39,180 nt of DNA, taken from assembly GCA_026015185.1 (NCBI GenBank), contig JAOZGX010000030.1:1-39180 (forward strand). The letters run 5' to 3'. Below, piece by piece: positions 16,162-24,162 of the stretch. A program made the translations under genes and the position numbers. The notes under the pieces were generated by a model. That model saw only the letters and a program-made list of their open reading frames with translations, did no database searches and was not told where the DNA came from. The DNA comes from Candidatus Bathyarchaeota archaeon. GTDB lineage: Archaea > Thermoproteota > Bathyarchaeia > 40CM-2-53-6 > RBG-13-38-9. The first letter of the stretch is position 1; every line of letters begins with the position of its first letter.

Positions 16162-16785
16162 ATGACACATACTTTACATAGATCTGGAGATGCTGAATCC
16201 TTAAAATCAGATTATGTTGTACTTGTACTTCCGGCTCAAGGATTTAATAACGAAGGTTCAGCTCCAAAAATGCGTAAAATTCTAGAAATAATATTAAATC
16301 ACAACCCTGTAAATTTCGGGGATATGCGTACTGGCAACTATTTCAGAAAAGGAATGAAACCTATACTTGATAATACACAAGATAATTCGATTGTACACGG
16401 CGTATTCACAAATAGAAAAGATTTGGAGGAGTGCATTGCGGAACTTAAAGATGCTGATTTAGGAATATCTACTGTAGTTACAGGATTATTTGATGATGTA
16501 TGGGATTCAGTGAAGAAGGTTGGTCTAACTCCTCATAGTATTAATTTATCTTTAGGTGTCTGGGGAAAGAAAGAACTTCTTCCAGAACAAGAAGTACTAG
16601 ATATAACTACACAATGTGGTCATCACTGCATAGCTCCAAACTTGGTAAAAAAATTAGCAAATGATGTCAAAAAAGAAAAGATATGTATTGAAGAAGCAGC
16701 AAGAGTTATTGCAAAGCAATGCGTTTGTGGAGTAGCTAATCCATTAAGAACAGAAAAAATTCTTGAGCAGTTTATCAAAAAATGA
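16162..16785 (+). CDS. Conserved-looking Cys/His protein of unknown function (second gene of the AOR operon)
   Basis: The 207-residue protein starts at ATG 16162 after a strong GAGGTGAGAT. It opens with T-H-T-L-H-R-S-G, then a V-V-L-V-L-P-A-Q-G-F strand and turn with N-N-E-G-S-A-P-K. The C-terminal third holds I-T-T-Q-C-G-H-H-C-I-A and A-K-Q-C-V-C-G-V-A-N-P-L-R-T; these two Cys pairs and paired histidines look like a metal or cluster site. I recognise no catalytic family. The tight spacing (14 nt) after the ferredoxin-domain gene suggests the two proteins act together, probably with the AOR enzyme encoded downstream. It might be a substrate-binding, maturation or cluster-bearing subunit; none of these can be shown from sequence alone. 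Confidence 0.7.
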   Translation: MTHTLHRSGDAESLKSDYVVLVLPAQGFNNEGSAPKMRKILEIILNHNPVNFGDMRTGNYFRKGMKPILDNTQDNSIVHGVFTNRKDLEECIAELKDADLGISTVVTGLFDDVWDSVKKVGLTPHSINLSLGVWGKKELLPEQEVLDITTQCGHHCIAPNLVKKLANDVKKEKICIEEAARVIAKQCVCGVANPLRTEKILEQFIKK

Positions 16786-16855
16786 AGCAGACATCGTTAG
16801 AAAGACATAAATTTCCAAGGAATTAATCTAAGGTAACTAATGGAGTTCTTAGAAG

Positions 16856-17350
16856 ATGTGTACAATGTTACTTTTAATACCTGATCGGTGTACTGGGTGC
16901 AGAATGTGCGAACTCGCTTGTACAATGGCTCATGAAAAACTCTTCAATCCAAATAAATCAAGGATATCAATACAATTTGAAGGAACACCTGAGCTTTGGA
17001 ATCCTAGTGTTTGTAGAAGTTGCGGAGACCCACCCTGTGAAGAGGCTTGTCCGACTGATCCAAAAGCCATATATCGAGATGAGAAGATCGGCGGTGGAAT
17101 GTTAATACGTGAAGACGTTTGTATCAAATGCGGTAAATGCATTGAAGCATGTCCTTTTGCAGCAGTTTTTTGGCATCCCGATCAAAAGCTACCTTTAGTC
17201 TGTGATGTTTGTATGGGCGATCCTGAATGTGTGAAATACTGCGCTCCAAAAGCTTTACTTGTGGGTGGAAAACAGAAGCTAGCTGATGAAAAAAAGGCCG
17301 ACTACGGCAAAGACCAAATCAAGAAAGTAGAGGAAGCCTTTAAGAAATAA
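16856..17350 (+). CDS. Four-cluster [4Fe-4S] ferredoxin-type electron transfer protein
   Basis: The 164-residue protein has 16 cysteines in four sets: C-T-G-C-R-M-C-E-L-A-C (about 12-22), C-R-S-C-G-D-P-P-C-E-E-A-C (about 55-67), C-I-K-C-G-K-C-I-E-A-C (about 87-97) and C-D-V-C-M-G-D-P-E-C-V-K-Y-C (about 114-127). This is the arrangement of DmsB/HycB/CooF-type subunits, which wire a molybdo- or tungsto-pterin enzyme to its electron acceptor. There is no signal peptide or Tat motif, so it works in the cytoplasm. Its place two genes before the AOR gene indicates that it passes electrons to or from that enzyme. The start ATG 16856 has GGAG about ten bases upstream. Confidence 0.9.
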   Translation: MCTMLLLIPDRCTGCRMCELACTMAHEKLFNPNKSRISIQFEGTPELWNPSVCRSCGDPPCEEACPTDPKAIYRDEKIGGGMLIREDVCIKCGKCIEACPFAAVFWHPDQKLPLVCDVCMGDPECVKYCAPKALLVGGKQKLADEKKADYGKDQIKKVEEAFKK

Positions 17351-17375
17351 GCTAGACTACTTGGAGACCAAGAAA

Positions 17376-17669
17376 ATGGGAAAGGTAAAAATTAGACTTT
17401 TTGCACAATTGAGAAGGATCGCTGGAGTTAATGAAACTGATCTAGAGATCGATGATAATACGACTCTAAAAGATATTTTAGATAAATCGATAAAAAAATT
17501 CGGACCTGAGTTTGAGAAAAATCTAAAAGACACGAGAACCGGGGAATTAGCACCTTTTCTTATAATGCTTGGAAGAAAGGAGATTAGCAGTGTTAAAGGA
17601 GATTTAGATACAAAAGTTATGGATGGAGATGAAATTTCGATTTTAGAACCTGTTGGTGGAGGTATTTGA
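17376..17669 (+). CDS. MoaD/ThiS-family ubiquitin-like protein linked to the AOR enzyme
   Basis: The 97-residue protein shows the beta-grasp MoaD pattern: V-K-I-R-L-F-A-Q-L-R-R-I-A-G at the start, E-I-D-D-N-T-T-L-K-D-I-L and, at the end, D-G-D-E-I-S-I-L-E-P-V-G-G-G-I. MoaD supplies sulfur for molybdopterin or tungstopterin synthesis through a C-terminal Gly-Gly thiocarboxylate; copies next to AOR genes are thought to serve that cofactor. Here the protein ends G-G-G-I, one Ile beyond the glycines, so either the residue is removed or thiocarboxylation does not occur. ATG 17376 follows GGAG by nine bases and is preferred over the TTG at 17361. The glycine codons at the end also form the GGAGGT Shine-Dalgarno site of the AOR gene (17658-17663), coupling the two. 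Confidence 0.87.
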   Translation: MGKVKIRLFAQLRRIAGVNETDLEIDDNTTLKDILDKSIKKFGPEFEKNLKDTRTGELAPFLIMLGRKEISSVKGDLDTKVMDGDEISILEPVGGGI

Positions 17670-17674
17670 TATAA

Positions 17675-19540
17675 ATGTTTGAATATGGTGGTTATGCGGG
17701 TAAATTCTTAAGGTTGAATTTTACTGATGAAAAAGCTTCGACTATGCCACTAACCAAAGAAATGGCTAGGATGTTTGTTGGCGGTAATGGATTTGCTATT
17801 AAGATTCTCTACGATGAATTGGCAGCAGGTATTGATCCTTTAGGCCCAGAGAATAAAGTTGTAATTGCTAACGGCCCAATACAAGGAACTTTGATTCCAA
17901 CTGCTGGAAGGACTGCTGTGGCAGCAAAATCACCCTTAACTGGAGGATTCTTTGATGCTTATGGCGGAGGATGTTTCGGACCCGAATTGAAATATGCTGG
18001 CTACGATGGAATAATAATTGAAGGTCAAGCAAAAGAACCAACTTATGTAACAATATACGATGATAAAGTCCAATTCAAGGACGCTTCACACTTATGGGGT
18101 AAGACTACATTTGAAATGCAGGAAATGCTAAAAAAAGAATTAGATGATTCGAAGATACAAACCACATGTATAGGACAAGGTGGAGAGAATTTAGTAAGAT
18201 ATGCTGCTGTGATATGGGGCGCAAGAGCTGCTGGCAGAGGTGGATTAGGAGCGGTATTGGGTTCAAAGAAAGTTAAAGCTATTTCTGTAAGAGGTTCAAA
18301 GGATGTAAGTGTGCCTGATATAGAAGAATTCAGAAATTATTTGACTGAATTATATGGGAAAATCATAAGTAATCCTGGAACTGGCCAAGCTTTACCAACA
18401 CTTGGTACGCCCGGTGTAACTACAACACAAAATAAGCTTGGAGTATTGGGAACAAATAATTGGCAAACCGAAATCTTCGATGAAGTGGAAAAAATAAGCG
18501 GTGAAGTAATGAAGGAAAAGATGGTCAAAAGAGATAGAGGCTGTTTTTCATGCCCAATACGATGTACAAAAATGTCCTATATCAAGTCTGGTCCTTATGC
18601 TGGAACATTTGACGAAGGCCCTGAATACGAGACCATTTTTGCATTTGGTTCTATGTGCGGAATTCCTTCTATAGAAGCAATAGCAAAAGCTGACAGATTA
18701 AGTGATGAGTACAGCTTAGATACCATTTCGATGGGTGCAGTAGCGGCTTTTGCAATGGAATGCTATGAGAAAGGAATTCTTACAAAGAAAGACACAGATG
18801 GATTGGATCTCAAATTTGGAAATGATGAGGCCCTAATAGAACTAATTCATAAAGTTGCAAAGAGAGAAGGCATAGGCGACATTCTTGCCGAAGGATGTGA
18901 TATAGCTGCTAAAAAAATTGGCAAAGGATCTGAGAAATTTGTATCTACGATTAAAGGATGCGAGATGGCTGGTCACTCTCCAAGAGGAAATAAGGGATTT
19001 GGATTGGGTGTAGCTACCGGTACGCGAGGAGGTTCGCATCAAGATGCAAGACCTACTGCGGAAAGAATAGGAAAGGCACCTACTGATCGAAAAACTACAG
19101 AAGGCAAACCAGAATATGCTATAGGCACACAACACACCACGACATTGCAGGACTCAATGTGTGTGTGCAGGATGACTGAAGGCATTTATGGTTTATGGGA
19201 AATAACAAACGAACATTTGAATACTGTGAATATTGTTACAGGCATGGGCCTTACACTCGAGGAAATTACTAAATGCGCTGAACGAATAGTCAATCTTGAA
19301 AGGGCCTTTAATTGTAGGGAAGGATTCAATAGAGAAATGGATATATTAAGTCCCAGATTTATGACAGAACCTATTCCGGAAGGGCCTTCAAAAGGAATGT
19401 ATTATCCCAAAGAAGAATTAGAGAAATTGAAGGATAAATACTACGATCTGCGGGGATGGGATAAGAAAACTGGGATGCCTACAAAAAAGAAACTTGAGGA
19501 ACTTGGGTTAACAAAGGAAGCAAAAGATTTATACAAATAA
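17675..19540 (+). CDS. Aldehyde ferredoxin oxidoreductase (AOR) family tungsten enzyme, operon-encoded
   Basis: The 621-residue protein is a full AOR-family member. It has M-F-V-G-G-N-G-F-A-I-K at 33-43, A-N-G-P-I-Q-G-T (65-72), A-A-K-S-P-L-T-G-G-F (83-92) and A-A-G-R-G-G-L-G-A-V-L-G-S-K-K-V-K-A at 185-202 for the bis-pterin cofactor. [4Fe-4S] ligands are C290, C293 and C297, with the fourth in D-S-M-C-V-C-R-M near residue 490. The active-site region reads G-H-S-P-R-G-N-K-G-F-G-L-G-V-A-T-G-T-R-G-G-S-H. It differs clearly from the other AOR enzyme of the window (for example in the extended 255-275 stretch), so the two probably have different substrates. With the ferredoxin, the ubiquitin-like protein and two unknown proteins it forms what looks like a dedicated redox complex. 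The substrate is unknown; aldehydes, hydroxy acids or aromatic acids are all known in the family. Confidence 0.93.
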   Translation: MFEYGGYAGKFLRLNFTDEKASTMPLTKEMARMFVGGNGFAIKILYDELAAGIDPLGPENKVVIANGPIQGTLIPTAGRTAVAAKSPLTGGFFDAYGGGCFGPELKYAGYDGIIIEGQAKEPTYVTIYDDKVQFKDASHLWGKTTFEMQEMLKKELDDSKIQTTCIGQGGENLVRYAAVIWGARAAGRGGLGAVLGSKKVKAISVRGSKDVSVPDIEEFRNYLTELYGKIISNPGTGQALPTLGTPGVTTTQNKLGVLGTNNWQTEIFDEVEKISGEVMKEKMVKRDRGCFSCPIRCTKMSYIKSGPYAGTFDEGPEYETIFAFGSMCGIPSIEAIAKADRLSDEYSLDTISMGAVAAFAMECYEKGILTKKDTDGLDLKFGNDEALIELIHKVAKREGIGDILAEGCDIAAKKIGKGSEKFVSTIKGCEMAGHSPRGNKGFGLGVATGTRGGSHQDARPTAERIGKAPTDRKTTEGKPEYAIGTQHTTTLQDSMCVCRMTEGIYGLWEITNEHLNTVNIVTGMGLTLEEITKCAERIVNLERAFNCREGFNREMDILSPRFMTEPIPEGPSKGMYYPKEELEKLKDKYYDLRGWDKKTGMPTKKKLEELGLTKEAKDLYK

Positions 19541-19557
19541 GAAAATTAAAACACATA

Positions 19558-19566
19558 TTTTTTTTT
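19558..19566 (+). terminator. T-rich terminator after the AOR operon
   Basis: Nine consecutive T residues lie 18 nt after the AOR stop codon, without a strong hairpin. Oligo-T alone is sufficient for archaeal termination. It would close the operon before the PPC-domain gene, which has its own AT-rich promoter-like stretch near 19618-19627 and an AAAGGTG ribosome binding site at about 19650-19656. Confidence 0.55.
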
Positions 19567-19663
19567 ATTGAAACTTATTAAGTAGAATTGAATCTGCTTA
19601 AAACCTGAAGTTAAAAACTTTTAAATTTTAGGCTGTTTGCTTACCATATAAAAGGTGCTTTAA

Positions 19664-20188
19664 ATGAGTGAAGAGATACGTTATGCAGGATCCGAAGCTA
19701 AACTTGGAAGGATAATTCAAGCTCGTTTGAAACCAGGAACCGATCTTATCGCTGGTATAGACAAAGTCTGTGAGGATTATGGAATAGAAAATGGTGTTAT
19801 AACTCTTGGTATCGGGAGTTTACGAAAAACCGCCTTTAAGTTCTTAATTCCAAATGATGAATTGAAACTTGGATCAGGATATGGTGATCCATATTTCATG
19901 GATGGGCCTATAGAATTTCTAGGGGGACAAGGTTTGATTTGTAGACTAGAAGATGGCAATAGAGCAATACACCTACACGGCCTATTGAATAGAACATCTG
20001 TTGAAGGCGGTAAACCTAAGCCAGATTATGTTCTTGGGGGCGACTTCGGTGTCGGAAAAGATAAAAATCCAATTTTAGCAACAATGGATCTGATGATAAC
20101 TGAATTGAAAGGAGTAAAAATCACAAGGAAGTACGACGATGAGACAGAAATACCGACTAGATTAGATTATGAGAAGGGAGAAGATTAA
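19664..20188 (+). CDS. PPC (DUF296) domain protein
   Basis: The 174-residue protein has the compact PPC fold signature: R-I-I-Q-A-R-L-K-P-G-T-D-L-I near the N-terminus, an I-E-N-G-V-I-T-L-G-I-G-S-L segment (about 41-53), and A-I-H-L-H-G-L-L-N-R, whose two histidines with a downstream His/Asp form the metal site seen in archaeal PPC structures. Plant AHL proteins use this domain beside AT-hooks, but prokaryotic single-domain versions have no established function and lack any DNA-binding hook here. It has its own promoter-like elements and a good ribosome binding site, and follows the AOR operon after a T-tract, so a functional link is possible but not required. Confidence 0.85.
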   Translation: MSEEIRYAGSEAKLGRIIQARLKPGTDLIAGIDKVCEDYGIENGVITLGIGSLRKTAFKFLIPNDELKLGSGYGDPYFMDGPIEFLGGQGLICRLEDGNRAIHLHGLLNRTSVEGGKPKPDYVLGGDFGVGKDKNPILATMDLMITELKGVKITRKYDDETEIPTRLDYEKGED

Positions 20189-20269
20189 ATATCTAAGAAA
20201 TGGACTAGAATTCACGCACGAAGACTCAAACTTATTATATTTTTATTTTTTTTATATTTCTAATCGATA

Positions 20270-21343
20270 ATGTTTTTTAGGAATTACATCAAAATCGGAA
20301 AGAGATTTCAATTTTATTTATCTAAATTTTTGAATAACCCTCTATTAGTTTCTTCAATTCTCTTTATTATCGCAATCTCAATACGATATACGGCGTTATT
20401 AATGCCCAATCAAATGTTGATTGATGAGGCATATTATGTTCCCGCCTCTATCTCTATAATCGATAATGGCACTGATCCTAATTATGTCCATCCGCCTTTT
20501 GGTAAATATATGATAGCCTTTAGCATTCTCATGTTTGGAGATAATTCCGCAGGTTGGAGATTCTTTCCAGTAATTTTGGGCAGCCTTTCTGCAAGTATTT
20601 TGTATTTATTGGGCAGAAGATGCTATGGCACTTATGTTGGGATCATTTCAGCTTTTTTTTTGATAATAGATCCTATGGCTTATACAATGTCTCGCTTAGC
20701 CATGCTAGATGTGTTTCTTATGTTCTTTACGATTATAGGCTCTTTAATGCTAATTGAAGAAAAGTATTCGCTTGCTGCCATAGCTTTTAGCCTTGCTTGT
20801 GGAATTAAATTTATTGGTATTTTGCCAATTATAGCTGCGATTATATTCTTGTTCTACAGAAAACAATCTAAGCAAATTTGGAAATTTCTAATATTTCCTT
20901 TTATTTTTATGCTCCTAATTTATCTGCCTTTTATCATTAGAAATAGTTTTTCAGATTGGATTGAAAATATATTCTTTGTAATTAATTGGCATATCACGTT
21001 AACAGCAGAGCACCCTTCAATATCACATCCTTATGGATGGTTATTCAACTTAAATCCATTCCCCGTTGCTAATAGTGAAAATCCAATTATGATTTCAGCG
21101 AATCCTTTCTTATATCCTATGGTTATACCTTTTTCTGCTTACTTGATATATGCTGGTTATAAAGGAAAGTTAAATTATAGTCAAATATATCCTGTATTTT
21201 GGTTTATTTTGACATACATACCTTTTTTTTTACTTCCTAGGGAAACCCAATACATATTCTATTTGTTACCTTCTGTTCCAGCGATATTGCTTATAGTGAG
21301 CTATGGTATCTTACAAGTTTTTCTCAAATTATTGGAAGAATAA
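20270..21343 (+). CDS. PMT-like membrane glycosyltransferase (GT39/ArnT superfamily)
   Basis: The 357-residue protein is strongly hydrophobic, with about nine to ten membrane spans. The first external loop has L-I-D-E-A-Y-Y-V-P, where the Asp-Glu pair is the catalytic motif of GT-C transferases, and H-P-P-F-G-K-Y, the H-P-P-hydrophobic-G-K motif of protein O-mannosyltransferases. It then has R-F-F-P-V-I-L-G-S-L-S-A and S-R-L-A-M-L-D in later loops, also typical of that family. Such enzymes move a sugar from a dolichyl-phosphate sugar to a protein or lipid on the outside of the membrane. At 357 residues it is much shorter than standard family members (about 500-700), lacking the C-terminal extracellular domain. 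The acceptor is unknown. Confidence 0.82.
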   Translation: MFFRNYIKIGKRFQFYLSKFLNNPLLVSSILFIIAISIRYTALLMPNQMLIDEAYYVPASISIIDNGTDPNYVHPPFGKYMIAFSILMFGDNSAGWRFFPVILGSLSASILYLLGRRCYGTYVGIISAFFLIIDPMAYTMSRLAMLDVFLMFFTIIGSLMLIEEKYSLAAIAFSLACGIKFIGILPIIAAIIFLFYRKQSKQIWKFLIFPFIFMLLIYLPFIIRNSFSDWIENIFFVINWHITLTAEHPSISHPYGWLFNLNPFPVANSENPIMISANPFLYPMVIPFSAYLIYAGYKGKLNYSQIYPVFWFILTYIPFFLLPRETQYIFYLLPSVPAILLIVSYGILQVFLKLLEE

Positions 21344-21470
21344 TGCATGTCCTAAGAAAGGAAAATTCCAATAGAAAAAATATCGATTAAGTTTTACAAA
21401 GTTAACGATAATACTAATAATTAAGATAGTTAAATAACAAAACTAGCTTTTGGAGTTTATGCTAACTATA

Positions 21471-21487
21471 AAAATATAATAAAAAAA
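21471..21487 (-). terminator. Oligo-T terminator of the small secreted-protein gene
   Basis: On the minus strand, a run of seven T residues followed by an AT-only stretch begins six bases after the stop codon of the gene at 21493-21846. No hairpin is needed for archaeal RNA polymerase. The next gene on this side is convergent, so a terminator is expected here. Confidence 0.4.
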
Positions 21488-21492
21488 CCATT

Positions 21493-21846
21493 CTAGGAAG
21501 TTATATTAATAAAGAGATTGTAATTGGTTCTTCCTCCATCAAAAGTAGCGTTTACAGGCACTCCAGAGTACCAACCAATTGTGGCATGAACAGCATACTC
21601 CCCAGGCGGGACTCTTATCCAATAAATACCGCTATAGGTAGAATGAGCAGTAAATTCCTCTCCTTGATCATTCACGAAGTGGACTTGGGCCCATGCCCAT
21701 CCCCATAACTTTCCTCTATATCTTAGATAGACATTACCTTGAACAACTGCTTGTGGTGTGTTTGCAGAATATGTATATGGAACCGCCAATATAGAGAAAA
21801 CCGAGGTAATTAGAATAGCCAAAAAAATTGTTCCAACTAATTTCAA
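21493..21846 (-). CDS. Small secreted protein with a carboxypeptidase-regulatory-like beta domain
   Basis: The 117-residue protein has an N-terminal signal sequence of about 25 residues (M-K-L-V-G-T-I-F-L-A-I-L-I..., ending near Y-T-Y-S-A-N), so it is exported. The rest is beta-rich: V-V-Q-G-N-V-Y-L-R-Y-R-G-K-L-W-G-W-A-W-A-Q-V, then Y-S-G-I-Y-W-I-R-V-P-P-G-E-Y-A-V-H-A-T-I-G-W. The P-P-G-x-Y-x-V motif with a preceding Gly-x-Tyr strand is the pattern of the carboxypeptidase-regulatory-like / CnaB-type Ig fold. Probably a surface or extracellular protein; no function can be given. The start codon is TTG 21846 with only a weak ribosome binding site. Confidence 0.65.
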   Translation of the reverse strand: MKLVGTIFLAILITSVFSILAVPYTYSANTPQAVVQGNVYLRYRGKLWGWAWAQVHFVNDQGEEFTAHSTYSGIYWIRVPPGEYAVHATIGWYSGVPVNATFDGGRTNYNLFINITS

Positions 21847-22107
21847 TTAAACCACATCAGCCATTAGGGGAGGATTGTAACTAAATAATTTAGATACAAA
21901 TTTTAGTTCATTATCATTAAATGAATTCTATGTTATTGATATAAAATTACATCAGCGGTTTTGAAATTTATTCAAAAACGATAGTTTTAGACTATTTTTT
22001 AATTAAATTCAAGTTGTGTTAGTCTTTTCTGCTTATATACGGTTAAATATCAATGCCTCGAATTAATGATTGGGTTAATTCTCTGGCTAAATTGGAGTGT
22101 AAGTTCA

Positions 22108-22872
22108 ATGACTTGCGTTAAAATAATGCCCTGTTTAGATATGAAAGATGGTAAAGTGGTCAAAGGGATTCACTTTGTAAATCTTCGAGATGCAGGAGAT
22201 CCTGTCGAAAATGCAAAATTCTATGAAACGGATGGCGCTGATGAAATTGCAATGCTTGATATTGCTGCCACTGTGGAGGGCAGGAAAACCCGATTAGAAT
22301 GGGTCAAAAATGTTTTAGAAAACATATCTATTCCTCTGACTGTTGGCGGAGGGATAAACAGTCTAATTGACATTAAGGAAATCTTGGATTCAGGCGCAAG
22401 TAAAATATCAATAAACACAGCTGCTGTGAAGAATTCAGGTCTAATAAAGGAAGCTTCAGAAAAATTTGGAAAAGAAAGAGTTGTGATAGCGATCGATGGT
22501 AGAAGAAATCTAAAAATGTCTTCAGGATTTGAAGTTGTGATTAAAGGGGGAACTGAAGGAACCGGAATCGATGCTGTTGAATGGGCTAAAAAATGCGAAC
22601 AATTAGGTGCTGGCGAGATCTTGCCAACAAGTATGGATGGTGATGGCACACTATCTGGTTATGATATCCCGTTCACGCGAGCAATTGCTGATTCTATTAA
22701 TATTCCCATAATAGCTTCAGGGGGCGCAGGCAAATTGGAACATCTATATGAAGCTGTTGTAGAAGGTAAGGCGACAACTCTCCTTGCAGCTTCAATCTTC
22801 CATTTCAGAAAATTTACGATAAAAGAAGTTAAAGAATATTTGAAAAGCAGAGGGATAGAAGTCCGATTATGA
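22108..22872 (+). CDS. hisF: Imidazole glycerol phosphate synthase subunit HisF
   Basis: The 254-residue protein is a full-length (beta-alpha)8 HisF, the cyclase that makes imidazole glycerol phosphate and AICAR in histidine synthesis, using ammonia from HisH. The catalytic Asp residues sit in I-M-P-C-L-D-M-K-D-G near the N-terminus and V-V-I-A-I-D-G-R-R in the middle; phosphate-binding loops are V-G-G-G-I-N and A-S-G-G-A-G. The start is ATG 22108 with GGAGTG eight bases upstream, giving the normal M-x-x-V-K-I-x-P-C-L-D beginning; the frame is open from ATG 22066, which would add 14 atypical residues. It is alone here, with no hisH, hisA or other his genes nearby, so the pathway is scattered in this genome. 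Confidence 0.95.
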   Translation: MTCVKIMPCLDMKDGKVVKGIHFVNLRDAGDPVENAKFYETDGADEIAMLDIAATVEGRKTRLEWVKNVLENISIPLTVGGGINSLIDIKEILDSGASKISINTAAVKNSGLIKEASEKFGKERVVIAIDGRRNLKMSSGFEVVIKGGTEGTGIDAVEWAKKCEQLGAGEILPTSMDGDGTLSGYDIPFTRAIADSINIPIIASGGAGKLEHLYEAVVEGKATTLLAASIFHFRKFTIKEVKEYLKSRGIEVRL

Positions 22873-22887
22873 CATTCAATTATTGTT

Positions 22888-24162
22888 TTAGAAATAAAAA
22901 ATGACTATTAAAAGCGATAAAACTAGAGTTAACAGAAAATCCGTCAAAGTAGTCTCAAAGGGAATTATGAAATTATCGGGATCAAGACTTCTAGTGAATG
23001 TGAAAATTCCTATTATGAAAGTAATTCCCATAACTATTGGAAACAAAATCAAGAAAGAAAGCATTATTATCACAAATGGTGTATAAAACCCATCAATAAA
23101 ACTTGAGATTATGCTATAGAGAAGATATGCTATTAAGACTGAACCCCCAATTTGAAGAAAATCTGATAATTCGCCTTTTATTTCACTAAATTTTGTTTGT
23201 ATAAAACCAAGCGCTAATTTTGTTGTAGAGAGAGATCCAAAAATCGCTGCTGCGGCACCTAATGTATTGATTAATGAAGGATAAACTGTCAATATCCCTG
23301 GACTTTTTCTAATGTATAAGCTTATTCTGGAAAGTATCACACCAGATGCTGCACTTATGGGAATTACGATTAAAAGCATTATAAAAGACTCCCTAAGAGT
23401 CTTCCAAAACTCTTCATGTTTTCTAAAAACTATTGCAAGAAATATTATGAGAATAATAAATGATATACTGAAGAAATGTAGTAAAGCAAAGTAAGTACCT
23501 GACCAGAATATGAGTGCAAGTGATAGGATAAATGAGATAGTCGTCCATATATCTGCAATGGTCGCTGAGATAGGATATAGAAATACATCTGGGTCAAATC
23601 CTCTTTTGTAAGTAAAGAAACCTAGTGCTGAGGCAAATGGTATTGTGATTATTACAGATAGAACTTTTGTGATTATAAATATAGCAAATATCTTATCTAA
23701 CTCATAAAATGTGATTTCATAAGTAACATAAGAAAACAAAAATGTGATAACTGAAGCAAATAAACTTGAAATAAGTGAAAGAGTAAGGATGGCGGCAATA
23801 ATCGCATAAAAATAATTGGTATTCTTTTTGAAATTGGGTTCAATTAATCTTGTTTGTAATCCAGTTCCTAGCTTGCCACAAAAAACACCATTTATTGCCC
23901 CTCTTGTACTCAAAACGAGAGGATACATGATAATAATCCAGGGACGAATTAACACTAAGGCCAAAAATGCAACTAGTATGCTTCCTGCAATTAATCCTCC
24001 AAGACCAAAAAGAAGTGTGGCTAATGATTCCCTAAATATTTTAAAAGAACGAATTGACTTCAAAATGGTTCTTATACTTTTCTTGATCCAAGTGATGTAA
24101 GTCATCACCGCAATCACCGTCCATCTACCAACAACCTCTAAAAAATTTAATTCTGAAGCCAT
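22888..24162 (-). CDS. MgtE-like divalent cation transporter membrane protein (COG1824 type)
   Basis: The 424-residue protein consists of about ten membrane spans arranged as two copies of the MgtE membrane domain. The first repeat carries Y-P-L-V-L-S-T-R-G-A-I-N-G (about residues 80-92), the second Y-P-S-L-I-N-T-L-G-A-A-A-A (about 292-304); in MgtE the matching P-x-x-x-x-x-x-G region lines the Mg path. The cytoplasmic N and CBS domains of bacterial MgtE are missing, as in the archaeal form. It is divergent from two genes for PhoU/TrkA-C proteins (24292-25488), a pairing known in archaea, and these likely supply its regulatory domains. The ion could be Mg, Ca or another; no selectivity can be read from sequence. 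Confidence 0.87.
   Translation of the reverse strand: MASELNFLEVVGRWTVIAVMTYITWIKKSIRTILKSIRSFKIFRESLATLLFGLGGLIAGSILVAFLALVLIRPWIIIMYPLVLSTRGAINGVFCGKLGTGLQTRLIEPNFKKNTNYFYAIIAAILTLSLISSLFASVITFLFSYVTYEITFYELDKIFAIFIITKVLSVIITIPFASALGFFTYKRGFDPDVFLYPISATIADIWTTISFILSLALIFWSGTYFALLHFFSISFIILIIFLAIVFRKHEEFWKTLRESFIMLLIVIPISAASGVILSRISLYIRKSPGILTVYPSLINTLGAAAAIFGSLSTTKLALGFIQTKFSEIKGELSDFLQIGGSVLIAYLLYSIISSFIDGFYTPFVIIMLSFLILFPIVMGITFIIGIFTFTRSLDPDNFIIPFETTLTDFLLTLVLSLLIVIFYF

Noticed and set aside
16840-16884. A 14-codon leader frame (ATG 16840) with AAGGT in front, overlapping the start of the four-cluster ferredoxin gene
   Set aside because: It is too short to judge, and its ribosome binding site may serve the ferredoxin gene or be chance. 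There is no run of regulatory codons.
22221-22649. A 142-codon open frame on the minus strand
   Set aside because: It is antisense to hisF, whose motifs are unmistakable; the translation is Ser/Pro/Ile-rich without any domain.
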